From: Lachnospira pectinoschiza
GTDB taxonomy: Bacteria; Bacillota; Clostridia; Lachnospirales; Lachnospiraceae
Direction: 5' to 3'
Length of the DNA stretch: 64,000 bases
Assembly: GCF_900103815.1 (NCBI RefSeq)
Contig: NZ_FNHZ01000001.1
Location: 310,001 to 374,000, forward strand
The notes under the pieces are model-generated. The model saw only the letters and a list, made by a program, of their open reading frames with translations. It had not been told where the DNA came from and ran no database searches. How positions within the stretch are numbered: the first letter of the stretch is position 1; each line of letters starts with the position of its first letter. Below, in pieces: positions 25,236 to 33,521 of the stretch. Position numbers and translations under genes: made by a program.

Positions 25236-25832
25236 ATGAGTAAACAATCTAATGTAAAAAAATCAAAAAATTTAGTATCAGCAGGTATCTTTATCGCACT
25301 TTACTTCGTAGTATTTGCGGTAATCGGAACAATATGTATGCCAATTCCACCTCTTTACCTTGCTATGTTACCTATTATTGCGCTTTTTGCTGCACCAGTT
25401 TATGAGATGCTTTTAATTAAGGCTCCAGTTCGTGGTGCAATTACAATCGCAGCTATTTTACCTTGTCTATTCCTACTTCTTATGGGAAATATCTGGATTG
25501 TAGTAGTAACAGGAATCATTGCAGGTGTTGCAGCTGAAGCAATCGCTGCAAGTGGTAATTATAAAAATGCAACAAGAAATAAAATTAGCTATTTAGTATT
25601 TTCCCTTAATCTCCTTGGTGGCTTTTTACCAATTTGGATAATGAGAGATGAATATTTTTCAAGCACTCTTGAAAGAGGTATGAGCCAGGACTTCGTAGAC
25701 AAGCTTGAAGCCATGACACCAATTTGGATTTTATTCGTCATTGTCATTGCAACAATTCTTCTTGCATTAGTTGGAAATTTAATTAGCACTAATATGTTTA
25801 GTAAACATTTTAAGAAGGCAGGAATTGCATAA
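25236..25832 (+). CDS. Trep_Strep-family membrane protein, candidate ECF substrate-binding (S) component
   Basis: A 198-residue protein with five to six hydrophobic segments, resembling the Trep_Strep (MptD-like) family that is usually encoded beside ECF T and A genes. The start is the ATG at 25236, which has GGGAGG 6 bases upstream; the longer frame would overlap the ABC gene. The following two genes are EcfT-like and a fused EcfA/A', completing a group II-type ECF transporter. The ligand is inferred from context to be the metallophore, a metal complex or a precursor. Confidence 0.75.
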   Translation: MSKQSNVKKSKNLVSAGIFIALYFVVFAVIGTICMPIPPLYLAMLPIIALFAAPVYEMLLIKAPVRGAITIAAILPCLFLLLMGNIWIVVVTGIIAGVAAEAIAASGNYKNATRNKISYLVFSLNLLGGFLPIWIMRDEYFSSTLERGMSQDFVDKLEAMTPIWILFVIVIATILLALVGNLISTNMFSKHFKKAGIA

Positions 25833-26512
25833 TGAATAAGGCTCTCAGACTAGATCCGAGAACGAAATTCATATTACTTCTAGGGGTGAACTTACTATTT
25901 TTAGTAAGTCACTCCTTATTAGTTGAAATCATCCTAGTTTCGTTCTCCCTTGGAGTAATTTTAATAGATAGAAAATATAAAAGCGCCTTGAAATATCTAA
26001 TAATCTTTTTAGTTTTATTATATATTGATAGGGGCTTATCAGTGTATTTATCAGGTTTTTACTTTACTATAATCAATTTCATCGCTTACGCGCTTAGAAG
26101 ATTTTTACCTTGTTTAATTGTAGGAAAATGGATTCTAGAAACTACAGAAGTATCTGACTTCGTAGCAACTATGTGGAAATTAAAACTTCCAACATCAGTA
26201 ATTATCCCTCTTTCTGTGGTTTTTAGATATTTTCCTACAATTAAAGAGGAGTGGAATTCAATCCGCAGCGCTATGAAAATAAGGGGCTTTCGACTTTCTT
26301 TCGAGCATGTCATGGTGCCCCTACTTTTCTCTGCTGTTATGGTAAGTGAGGAGCTCTCCGCTGCAGCCCTTTGTCGAGGCCTTGATAACCCTGGCAAACA
26401 TAGTTCATTAATAGAAATTAAGATGCATGGTATAGACTACCTAATTCTAGGCATTTTCCTAATCATAGTCTGTCTAACCTGCACTTTAAAGGGAGTAGGT
26501 GTTATTAGTTAA
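25832..26512 (+). CDS. EcfT-like energy-coupling transmembrane protein
   Basis: A 226-residue integral membrane protein starting MNKALRLDPRTKFILLLGVN, a hallmark EcfT N terminus. The coupling-helix signature near the C-terminal part reads MKIRGF followed by AALCRGLDNPG, matching the two Arg-containing motifs (A-R-G type) that touch the ATPases. It overlaps both neighbours by one base, so S, T and A are made together. Confidence 0.85.
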   Translation: MNKALRLDPRTKFILLLGVNLLFLVSHSLLVEIILVSFSLGVILIDRKYKSALKYLIIFLVLLYIDRGLSVYLSGFYFTIINFIAYALRRFLPCLIVGKWILETTEVSDFVATMWKLKLPTSVIIPLSVVFRYFPTIKEEWNSIRSAMKIRGFRLSFEHVMVPLLFSAVMVSEELSAAALCRGLDNPGKHSSLIEIKMHGIDYLILGIFLIIVCLTCTLKGVGVIS

Positions 26513-28110
26513 TGAATAAGACTTTTGAAAATGTAAAAGCAAAATCAACTGCAGAAAGAAATTATGATGCAGAAAAAGATTATATTATAGAAGTTCGAAA
26601 TTTAAATTTTGAATACAGTAGGAGTGATGATAGTTCTGATGAAGATAACACTTCTAGAGCTAAGGAGTTGAGTGCATCTAGTAAGACATCAAAGTCAAAT
26701 CTAAAAAATATCAACCTATCTATAAAGGCTGGCGAGTGTATTATTTTGTGCGGAAAAAGTGGCTGTGGCAAAAGTTCTTTAATTAGACTTTTTAACGGCA
26801 TGATTCCAAGCTTTTATGAAGGTGAAATCTCAGGAGATTTATTTTTTGAAAAAAAGCGACTAACAGAAATGTCTATGTATGAAATTGCAAAGGGCATAGG
26901 AACTGTATTTCAAAATCCTAGAACTCAGTTTTATACAGTAAATACTACAAGTGAAATTGCTTTTGGACTTGAAAATATGGGCTTTGATAGAGAGGAAATA
27001 AAGAGAAGAGTTGAAAGAACTGCTAAGGATTTAGATATTGAAAATCTAATGAATAGAAGCATCTTTGAACTTTCAGGTGGTGAAAAACAAATCATTGCCT
27101 TTGCTTCAATTTATGCTATGAACCCTGATGTTTACTTACTTGATGAACCATCAGCTAATCTTGATTTTTTTGCAATAAATAAGATAAAAAGAATTCTAAA
27201 GCTTTTAAAGAAGGCAGGCAAAACTATTATAATTGCTGAACACAGATTATTTTATCTAGCAGAGATTTTTGATAGAGCTATTTATATGAAGGATGGGGAA
27301 ATAAATCGTGAGTATTCTAGGGAAGATTTGAAAAATATGTCAAAAGAGGAACATATAAAAACTGGTATTAGAATGCTTGATTTAGGAAAGGTAGAATTGG
27401 AAAATACAGAGAATCTTTTGAATAAAAAAGACATGTATCTTACATATCTTTCTGGTTACTATGGTAAAAGAAAGGCAATAGAGATTGATCATTTAAAAAT
27501 TAGTTCTGGAAAAATTTATGGTATCATAGGCCATAACGGTGCGGGAAAGTCCACATTTTTATCAACTCTATCAGGCATTATTAAAAAAAGCGACGGCTAT
27601 TCTCTAATAGAGTCAAATGTTATAACAAAGCGACAGCGTTTAAAGGAAAGTTATATCGTTATGCAGGAAGTCAACCACCAACTATTTATGGATTCTGTTA
27701 AAGAAGAGGTGGTAGCCTCTGCTTATAAAAGAGATAAATCCGAAGAGGATTTTAAAAATCTAATGGATCATCTTGATCTTACAGGCCTTGAAGATAGACA
27801 TCCTATGACTTTATCTGGTGGTCAGAAACAGAGAGTAATAATAGCCTCTGCAAAATATAGTAATAAGAAGATTCTTTTATTTGATGAACCAACAAGTGGT
27901 CTAGATTATTATCATATGTGTAAAACAGCTAGCTTAATAAAAGAGTTATCCAAGGAGGATTGTTACATTTTAATAGTCACTCATGATTACGAGTTTATAG
28001 CAAATGTATGCGACTCAATAATTAGAATCGAGAAGGGTGCTCTAAAAGAAAATTATGAGCTTGATGGAAATGGTTTTGATAAACTAAAAGCCTTCTTTGG
28101 GGTAGCTTGA
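26512..28110 (+). CDS. Fused double ATPase of an ECF transporter (EcfA-A')
   Basis: A 532-residue protein containing two ABC ATPase domains. The first has Walker A CGKSGCGKSS, LSGGEKQ and LLDEPSANLD; the second has GHNGAGKST, LSGGQKQR and LFDEPTSGLD. The fusion of both ATPases in one chain is typical of dedicated (non-shared) ECF systems. The N terminus has a charged Ser/Asp insert near residue 40. The stop codon TGA shares its last two bases with the hairpin repeat at 28109. Confidence 0.88.
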   Translation: MNKTFENVKAKSTAERNYDAEKDYIIEVRNLNFEYSRSDDSSDEDNTSRAKELSASSKTSKSNLKNINLSIKAGECIILCGKSGCGKSSLIRLFNGMIPSFYEGEISGDLFFEKKRLTEMSMYEIAKGIGTVFQNPRTQFYTVNTTSEIAFGLENMGFDREEIKRRVERTAKDLDIENLMNRSIFELSGGEKQIIAFASIYAMNPDVYLLDEPSANLDFFAINKIKRILKLLKKAGKTIIIAEHRLFYLAEIFDRAIYMKDGEINREYSREDLKNMSKEEHIKTGIRMLDLGKVELENTENLLNKKDMYLTYLSGYYGKRKAIEIDHLKISSGKIYGIIGHNGAGKSTFLSTLSGIIKKSDGYSLIESNVITKRQRLKESYIVMQEVNHQLFMDSVKEEVVASAYKRDKSEEDFKNLMDHLDLTGLEDRHPMTLSGGQKQRVIIASAKYSNKKILLFDEPTSGLDYYHMCKTASLIKELSKEDCYILIVTHDYEFIANVCDSIIRIEKGALKENYELDGNGFDKLKAFFGVA

Positions 28111-28177
28111 ACGCAGTGCCACTGCGTTCATAGGTAAGTAGCGAAGCGGATTCCGAATGTCCGAATGTCCGCTTTAC
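28109..28177. repeat. Modular hairpin repeat, short copy
   Basis: It begins with a perfect palindrome GAACGCAGTG-C-CACTGCGTTC, then ATAGGTAAGTAGCG and a second hairpin AAGCGGA...TCCGCTT, whose loop carries an 8-base tandem duplication (GAATGTCC twice). The same sequence in reverse orientation is at 51812-51973, where about 90 bases are inserted between the arms of the first palindrome. A partial copy is at 43196-43234. It lies immediately after the EcfA stop and may act as an RNA hairpin at the transcript end. Confidence 0.85.
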
Positions 28178-28200
28178 TTTAGCAGCATATTTCTCCTTTA

Positions 28201-28229
28201 TTTACATAAGCTTTTTAAAGTGATAAAAT
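28201..28229 (+). promoter_or_regulatory. Promoter of the FecBCD-like operon
   Basis: TTTACA (28201-28206) and TAAAAT (28224-28229) are 17 bases apart, upstream of the binding-protein gene. No copy of the 7108 palindrome was seen here. Confidence 0.55.
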
Positions 28230-28265
28230 TATAACAAAGATTAGAGACAATTAAAAAGGAGAATT

Positions 28266-29225
28266 ATGAAGAGAAAGATATTTTTAACTCTAGCACTATG
28301 TCTAGTTGTGGCATTGGCTGGATGTGGCAAGAACACGGGTAAAACTAGCTCTAATAAAGAGGATATTAGTATTATAGATAACGAGGAAGGCGTGACATTT
28401 ACTGACTCTCTTGGACGAGAGCTTACAGTAACTAAGGCCGAAAGGGTCGTAACACTTTTAGGAAGTTTTTGTGATGAGTGGATGGCAGCAGGTGGCAGCG
28501 TTGTTGGAACTGCTAGCGATACCTTTACAAGTTATGATTTTGATTTTGATGAAAATGTAGCTAATACAGGCAGTAATCTAAAACCTGACGTGGAAACTAT
28601 TATAAATTTAGAGCCAGATTTGGTTATTGCTTCAAGTAAGTTAGATGGTCAGGTGGAAATAAAAGAAACCTTGGAGAATGCTGGCATTACAGTAGCTTAT
28701 TTTAATGTGGATAATTTTGAAGATTATTCAAAGACCATGGAAATTTTTACAAAAATAACTGGAAGAAGTGATTTATATACTCAGAATGTGACTGAGGTTA
28801 AGGAAACAATTGATGAGGCAAAAAATCAGGTGGATGGCAGAAAACCAAAGGTTTTACTTATTCGTGCAGCAGCCTCTTCTGTTAAGGTAAAAACTAGTAC
28901 AGGAACTGTGGCTGGCGAAATTTTAAAGGATCTAGATACAGTAAATATTGCAGATTCGAATTCAAGTCTCGAGGATTTAAGCATGGAAGCAATTATACTT
29001 GAAGATCCTGATTACATTTTTGTAACAGTACAAGGCTCGGATGTAGATGCAGCTCTTGAAAATGTAAATGAGCTTTTAATTAGCAATCCGGCCTGGAGTA
29101 CACTTACAGCCGTTAAGAATAATAATTATTATGTTCTAGATAAAATGTTATATAATGCTAAGCCTAATGCTAGATGGGGTGAGGCTTACCAAGGCTTAGC
29201 AGATATTATTTATCCTAATGATTAA
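28266..29225 (+). CDS. FecB/FhuD-type substrate-binding lipoprotein
   Basis: A 319-residue exported lipoprotein: signal peptide with lipobox LAGC (Cys about residue 19), then a periplasmic-binding-protein-2 (iron/cobalamin type) domain starting TFTDSLGRELTV. It includes LKPDVETIINLEPDLVIAS, typical of siderophore, haem and cobalamin receptors. It delivers its ligand to the permease and ATPase encoded at 29855-31610. Linkage to the metallophore locus favours a metal chelate. Confidence 0.85.
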   Translation: MKRKIFLTLALCLVVALAGCGKNTGKTSSNKEDISIIDNEEGVTFTDSLGRELTVTKAERVVTLLGSFCDEWMAAGGSVVGTASDTFTSYDFDFDENVANTGSNLKPDVETIINLEPDLVIASSKLDGQVEIKETLENAGITVAYFNVDNFEDYSKTMEIFTKITGRSDLYTQNVTEVKETIDEAKNQVDGRKPKVLLIRAAASSVKVKTSTGTVAGEILKDLDTVNIADSNSSLEDLSMEAIILEDPDYIFVTVQGSDVDAALENVNELLISNPAWSTLTAVKNNNYYVLDKMLYNAKPNARWGEAYQGLADIIYPND

Positions 29226-29243
29226 AGGGGAAAGGTAGAGTAA

Positions 29244-29813
29244 ATGGCATATTTTCCATTTTTTGTAGATGTAACTAATTTACAGGGCTTAGTAATTGGC
29301 GGCGGTAATATCGCCTTGGAAAAGGTGGAAAGATTACTTGCCTTTGATGCAAAGCTTACAGTTATTGCAGATAAAATCTGTGAGGAAATTAAGGAATATG
29401 GAGATAGAATCCAATTAGTAGAAGAAAAGTATTATAGTGACATTTTAAAAAATGCAGATTATGTGGTTGCGGCCACAGACAATACTGAATTAAATGAGCT
29501 AATATATAAAGATGCTAAAAAACTAAATTTGCTTGTAAATGTAGTGGATGTGCCGGATTTGTGCGATTTTATCTTTCCTTCTGTTATGAAAAGAGGGAAA
29601 CTAGTCGTGGGGGTCTCTACTAGTGGGGCTGGCCCTCAAGTTGCTATCAGACTTAGAAAGGAAATAGAAGAAACAATTCCTAGTGATATAGAGGAAACTC
29701 TAGATATTCTAGCTAAAGCAAGGATTGAGGCAAAGGAGACAATAAAAGATCCTGCAAAGAGACGTAAGTATTTAATCGACTTAGCAAATTCATTATTAGA
29801 TAAAGACAAATAG
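29244..29813 (+). CDS. Precorrin-2 dehydrogenase / sirohydrochlorin ferrochelatase (Met8/CysG-N type)
   Basis: A 189-residue enzyme of siroheme synthesis. The NAD-binding loop is VIGGGNIALEKVERLL, NVVDVPDLCDFIFPSV is highly conserved, and VSTSGAGPQVAIRLRKEIE corresponds to the Met8 family's S-T-x-G-x-S/G-P motif. It oxidises precorrin-2 to sirohydrochlorin and may insert iron. It is embedded between the binding protein and permease genes of the iron-type transporter, tying metal import to siroheme, the cofactor of sulfite reductase (asrA at 63709). Confidence 0.88.
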   Translation: MAYFPFFVDVTNLQGLVIGGGNIALEKVERLLAFDAKLTVIADKICEEIKEYGDRIQLVEEKYYSDILKNADYVVAATDNTELNELIYKDAKKLNLLVNVVDVPDLCDFIFPSVMKRGKLVVGVSTSGAGPQVAIRLRKEIEETIPSDIEETLDILAKARIEAKETIKDPAKRRKYLIDLANSLLDKDK

Positions 29814-29854
29814 GGTGTTAGCTAAATAAAATATTTAATGCATAGGGTTTTATT

Positions 29855-30859
29855 ATGGTCAAAACTAAAATTTGTAAACGGACAATTATTATTTTTATTG
29901 TGATTTTGTTGCTACTTTTATCGATTTTAGGTTTGGTTTATGGAAGCGTAAACATTCCTTTAAAAGATGTATTTGGGGTATTATTTTTAAAAGATAAGTC
30001 CTCAAAGTTTGCAACAATCATATGGTCAGTGCGATTACCAAGAGTAATTGGGGCAATACTTGCAGGGGCTGGATTGGCAGTTTCTGGTGTTATATTGCAA
30101 AGCGTTATGAATAATGCTTTAGCAAGTCCTAATACAATAGGTGTAAATTCAGGTGCTGGCTTTTTTGTAATGCTGTCAATGTTACTTGCACCAGGCAATT
30201 TATTTTTAAAGCCAGTAATGGCCTTCCTTGGTGCTTTCATAACATCACTTGTAATATTATCCTTGGCTTATGTGGCTGAGAAATCAAGAATTACTATAAT
30301 TCTTGCAGGTGTTACAATTTCTAGTTTTTTAACTGCAGGTATGAGTATGATTAAAATTCTAGATTCAGATATTAATGTAAATGCAACGGATTTCCTAATT
30401 GGTTCACTTTCAGGAGTAACAATGAATTCCATCTTTTTACCAGCAATAGGAATTATTTTAGCCATTATTATCACAATCCTTTTATCTAAGGGCTTAAATA
30501 TACTTGCCTTAGGGGATGGAGTGGCTTGTTCTATTGGCTTACCGGTAAATGTATTTAGAATTCTTTTTGTATTAATTGCAAGTTTTCTTGCAGGACTTGT
30601 TGTTAGTTTTGCAGGTTTAATAAGCTTTGTGGGCTTAATTGTGCCTCACATAGCTAGAAACATTTTCGGAAATGATGCAAGAGTGCTTATACCAACATCT
30701 ATGCTTATTGGCGCAGTATTGGTATTATTTGCTGATCTTTTAGGTAGAGTAATATTTTCACCATACGAAATGGCAGTAGGAATCTTGTTATCCTTAGCGG
30801 GTGGCCCATTCTTCTTGTATTTACTTATGAGAAAAGGAGGTAGAAGACTTAATGCTTAA
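29855..30859 (+). CDS. FecCD-type ABC importer permease
   Basis: A 334-residue membrane protein of the BtuC/FecCD family with about ten TM helices. RLPRVIGAILAGAGLAVSGV is the family N-terminal signature, and SFVGLIVPHIARNIFG near the C terminus is the coupling helix that contacts the ATPase. It functions as a homodimer with the FecE-like ATPase whose gene overlaps it by 8 bases. Confidence 0.92.
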   Translation: MVKTKICKRTIIIFIVILLLLLSILGLVYGSVNIPLKDVFGVLFLKDKSSKFATIIWSVRLPRVIGAILAGAGLAVSGVILQSVMNNALASPNTIGVNSGAGFFVMLSMLLAPGNLFLKPVMAFLGAFITSLVILSLAYVAEKSRITIILAGVTISSFLTAGMSMIKILDSDINVNATDFLIGSLSGVTMNSIFLPAIGIILAIIITILLSKGLNILALGDGVACSIGLPVNVFRILFVLIASFLAGLVVSFAGLISFVGLIVPHIARNIFGNDARVLIPTSMLIGAVLVLFADLLGRVIFSPYEMAVGILLSLAGGPFFLYLLMRKGGRRLNA

Positions 30860-31610
30860 ATTTGAAAATCTTTATGTGGAAGTCTCTAGAACTCCGATTC
30901 TTGAGGATATTTCCGTCTCCTTTAAAGAGGGAAAAATCACAGCAATTATTGGTCCAAACGGATGTGGAAAAACCACACTTTTACAAACCCTTAATGGTAT
31001 GAGTAAGGTTACTTCAGGACAGATTCTTTTAAATGACGAGGATTTTTTAAGCCTTGCTTTTAGGGAAAGGGCAAAGAGGCTTTCCTTTATGCCTCAGTTT
31101 AGAGACAGCAGCCTTAACATATCTGTTAAAAAGCTAGTGGAGCATGGCAGATTTTGTTATATGGGTTTTTCTAGGAAAATGAGTCGCGAAGACAGGAAGG
31201 CTATTATGGAAGCCCTAGATTATACTAATCTTTTAGACTATAAGGATTGCATGGTTTCAGAATTATCAGGAGGTCTTAGACAGCGAGTTTTTTTAAGTAT
31301 GCAGTTAGCTCAAAACAGTCAATATATGGTAATGGATGAGCCTATGAATTTCCTGGATTTTTCAAGCAAAAGGGATATGTATTCCTTAATTAAGAAGCTA
31401 GTAGGCAAGGGAAAGACCATAGTTATTGTAATGCATGATATTAGTCAGGCCCTTAAAATAGCTGATGAACTTGTGATTATGCAGAATCGAAAAATAGTAG
31501 CGACTAATAGTCCGAAGGCTTGCATAGAATCAGGGGTAATTGAGAAAGTCTTTGATTGCAAAATAAAGACTGTGGAATTAGATGGCATGACAGATTATCT
31601 AATAATTTAA
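30852..31610 (+). CDS. FecE-type ABC importer ATPase
   Basis: A 252-residue ATPase: Walker A GPNGCGKTT, Q-loop MPQFRDS, signature LSGGLRQR, Walker B YMVMDEPMNFLD and switch HDISQ. These are typical of iron-siderophore, haem and cobalamin importers. It overlaps the permease gene by 8 bases and is the last gene of the operon; a terminator follows at 31684. Confidence 0.92.
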   Translation: MLKFENLYVEVSRTPILEDISVSFKEGKITAIIGPNGCGKTTLLQTLNGMSKVTSGQILLNDEDFLSLAFRERAKRLSFMPQFRDSSLNISVKKLVEHGRFCYMGFSRKMSREDRKAIMEALDYTNLLDYKDCMVSELSGGLRQRVFLSMQLAQNSQYMVMDEPMNFLDFSSKRDMYSLIKKLVGKGKTIVIVMHDISQALKIADELVIMQNRKIVATNSPKACIESGVIEKVFDCKIKTVELDGMTDYLII

Positions 31611-31683
31611 TATGAATAGCCAAGGCTTGTGAGAGGTTAAGTTTGCGAGAGGTGAAGCTTGCAAGACATGGAGCTTAGTAGCT

Positions 31684-31720
31684 GCGAGTTAGATAAATGC
31701 TTGTCTAACTCGCTTTTTTA
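31684..31720 (+). terminator. Terminator of the FecBCD-like operon
   Basis: A perfect 10-bp stem GCGAGTTAGA/TCTAACTCGC with a 10-base loop is followed by a T run. Confidence 0.9.
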
Positions 31721-31758
31721 TATTATTCTAGTTAGTGATTTGGCGAAGGGAGATAGGC

Positions 31759-31845
31759 ATGAAATTATTAAAGAAGATAGTTATTACTTTAGTGGCAGTG
31801 ATTGCGTTATTTTATTTACTTGTGTTGATCACAGCTTGGATATAA
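31759..31845 (+). CDS. Small single-span membrane peptide (28 residues)
   Basis: ATG at 31759, preceded by GGGAGAT (31748-31754), opens a 28-codon frame. The peptide has a basic start (MKLLKK) followed by about 20 hydrophobic residues ending ITAWI. A ribosome binding site for the next gene (AGGAG) begins right after its TAA. Spacing, signal quality and composition all fit a real small membrane protein in operon with 31861. No function is recognisable. Confidence 0.6.
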   Translation: MKLLKKIVITLVAVIALFYLLVLITAWI

Positions 31846-31860
31846 AGGAGAAGTTGGCAG

Positions 31861-32718
31861 ATGACTTTTAATAGGAAAGAAAAAATTAAATATAATAAAA
31901 ATAAGAAAGAAGATAAGAATACGAATATACCTTTTAGTAAGCAGTACTATGAAGACGTTAAGGAAGCTGAACATGGCCAAAGACTTGCATATATTCTAGC
32001 TTTACTTGGCGTACTTGCTTATGTTGCATTTTTCATATTCACTGTATTTTCAAAAAAATTTGATATAAATATTAGCTACAATCAAATATTTTTCGGCGTT
32101 TCAGCAATAACAATTATGATTGTGACTGTAGATGTGATTTTCTGCATTATTTATAGAGGTAAAATTTATTCAAAAGAGAGTACTAAAAGAAAATATAAAA
32201 AAGAAGGCGAAGTGAGAAAAAATCGCATAAATTGTGACATTTTCTTATTAGAACTAGCTTTGGCAATGATTATAGTTTTAGCTATGATAAATCTTTATAG
32301 TTTTTCCAATTTATTAAGATGGGCAATTGTCGTCCTTGCCATATCTGTTGCTTTTCTGGTTTTCTTGCATCTAGTAAAAATCCTAGATACAAAGAAGTTT
32401 GGGGTTAACTTTACAGCCTTTATAGTTGTGTTATTTGTATCAGTGATTCTAACCGTTTCTTTGGTTAATATAACAGCTACATATTCTTATGAAAATGTTA
32501 CAGTTACCGGTTCTGACACATATATTCGAGGCGGTAGGCATCGTTCTAGAGTTTACGAAGTTGATTTTGAATATAGCGACGGAAGAACAGAGACAATTGA
32601 TACAACAAAAAAGATTTATGATAAGGCTTGTTACTTAAGCTATGGCTTTTATCTTGAAGAGGTAACTGGAATTTTTGGTTTGAAGATGCATAGGCTATGT
32701 TATCAGAGCTTGTATTAG
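31861..32718 (+). CDS. Unknown membrane protein with a C-terminal soluble domain
   Basis: A 285-residue protein. A very basic N-terminal tail (residues 1-30) precedes five predicted TM segments (about 42-62, 75-98, 125-150, 152-172, 180-205). An extracytoplasmic or cytoplasmic C-terminal domain of about 75 residues (SYENVTVTG... to the end) is rich in beta-forming residues. I do not recognise the family. It is preceded by the 28-residue membrane peptide and followed by the DUF4230-like gene, probably as one operon. Confidence 0.7.
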   Translation: MTFNRKEKIKYNKNKKEDKNTNIPFSKQYYEDVKEAEHGQRLAYILALLGVLAYVAFFIFTVFSKKFDINISYNQIFFGVSAITIMIVTVDVIFCIIYRGKIYSKESTKRKYKKEGEVRKNRINCDIFLLELALAMIIVLAMINLYSFSNLLRWAIVVLAISVAFLVFLHLVKILDTKKFGVNFTAFIVVLFVSVILTVSLVNITATYSYENVTVTGSDTYIRGGRHRSRVYEVDFEYSDGRTETIDTTKKIYDKACYLSYGFYLEEVTGIFGLKMHRLCYQSLY

Positions 32719-32771
32719 AATTGTAAAAAAGAGACACGATATATAGATTAGACTGACTAGGAGGTGGCAGA

Positions 32772-33521
32772 ATGTTTAAAAGAAATAAAGCTAATGCAGC
32801 AGTTGATAATAAGAATAATGAAGCTGGTGAAACTGTTGAAACTAAGAATAATGAAACTATTAAAATTAATATAAAAAATAGGAATATAGGAATTCTAACA
32901 AGAATTATCTGCTTTGTACTAGGCTGTCTTGTAACTTTTATAGTTATGATTTCAGTTGGCTTTAAGATGGTGAAATCAGAGACGGTTTCAACAACTAGTG
33001 ATGATGGTTTAAGCCTTCCAGGGGAAACAGAAGTAAGAGAGGTAACCGTGGAAGAGGTAAAGGTAAAGTTAGAGGAAATTGGAGAGCTTAGCACATACCA
33101 AGGAACTTATTCAATAACTTATGGAAAAAAAGAGACAAGAGAATTGTTGGAGAAATTCGCAATTCCATTTACCAGCAACAACATAACAATAGAGTGTGAA
33201 GGCGTTGTAAAGGTAGGTTACGATCTTGATTCTATAAATGTAGAGGTGGCAGAAGCTGACAAAAAGATTTTTATCTCCATCCCAGAAGCTAGAGTTAATG
33301 ATAACTATGTGATTTGGGACACAATGAATTGTAGCGAAGAGAACAACATTCTAAACCCTATCGACTTTTCTCAGTATCAGGAGTTGATATCTGAAATTGA
33401 AGAAAAAGGACTTGAAGAAGTTGAAAACGATGGAATCTATACAAAAGCAGAGGACAATCTAAAGCTCTTAATTGAGAAGTTCTTAGGGGACTTTGAAGAG
33501 TATGAGATAGTGTTTATGTAG
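32772..33521 (+). CDS. DUF4230-family membrane-anchored protein
   Basis: A 249-residue protein: a hydrophilic Asn/Lys/Glu-rich N terminus, one TM helix (about residues 46-66), then a DUF4230-like extracytoplasmic domain. Family features are IGELSTYQGTYSITY, the central VVKVGYDLDSINVEV and ISIPEARV, followed by a C-terminal helix with AEDNLKLLIEKFL. The family is widespread with no established function. GGAGG lies 7 bases before the start. Confidence 0.7.
   Translation: MFKRNKANAAVDNKNNEAGETVETKNNETIKINIKNRNIGILTRIICFVLGCLVTFIVMISVGFKMVKSETVSTTSDDGLSLPGETEVREVTVEEVKVKLEEIGELSTYQGTYSITYGKKETRELLEKFAIPFTSNNITIECEGVVKVGYDLDSINVEVAEADKKIFISIPEARVNDNYVIWDTMNCSEENNILNPIDFSQYQELISEIEEKGLEEVENDGIYTKAEDNLKLLIEKFLGDFEEYEIVFM

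Noticed and set aside
31659-31871. 70-codon plus-strand frame after the FecE-like gene
   Set aside because: It runs through the terminator at 31684-31720 and overlaps the better-supported 28-residue peptide gene in another frame; no ribosome binding site.
32546-33094. 182-codon minus-strand frame
   Set aside because: Antisense to two well-supported plus-strand genes, low-complexity Ser/Leu composition, no ribosome binding site.
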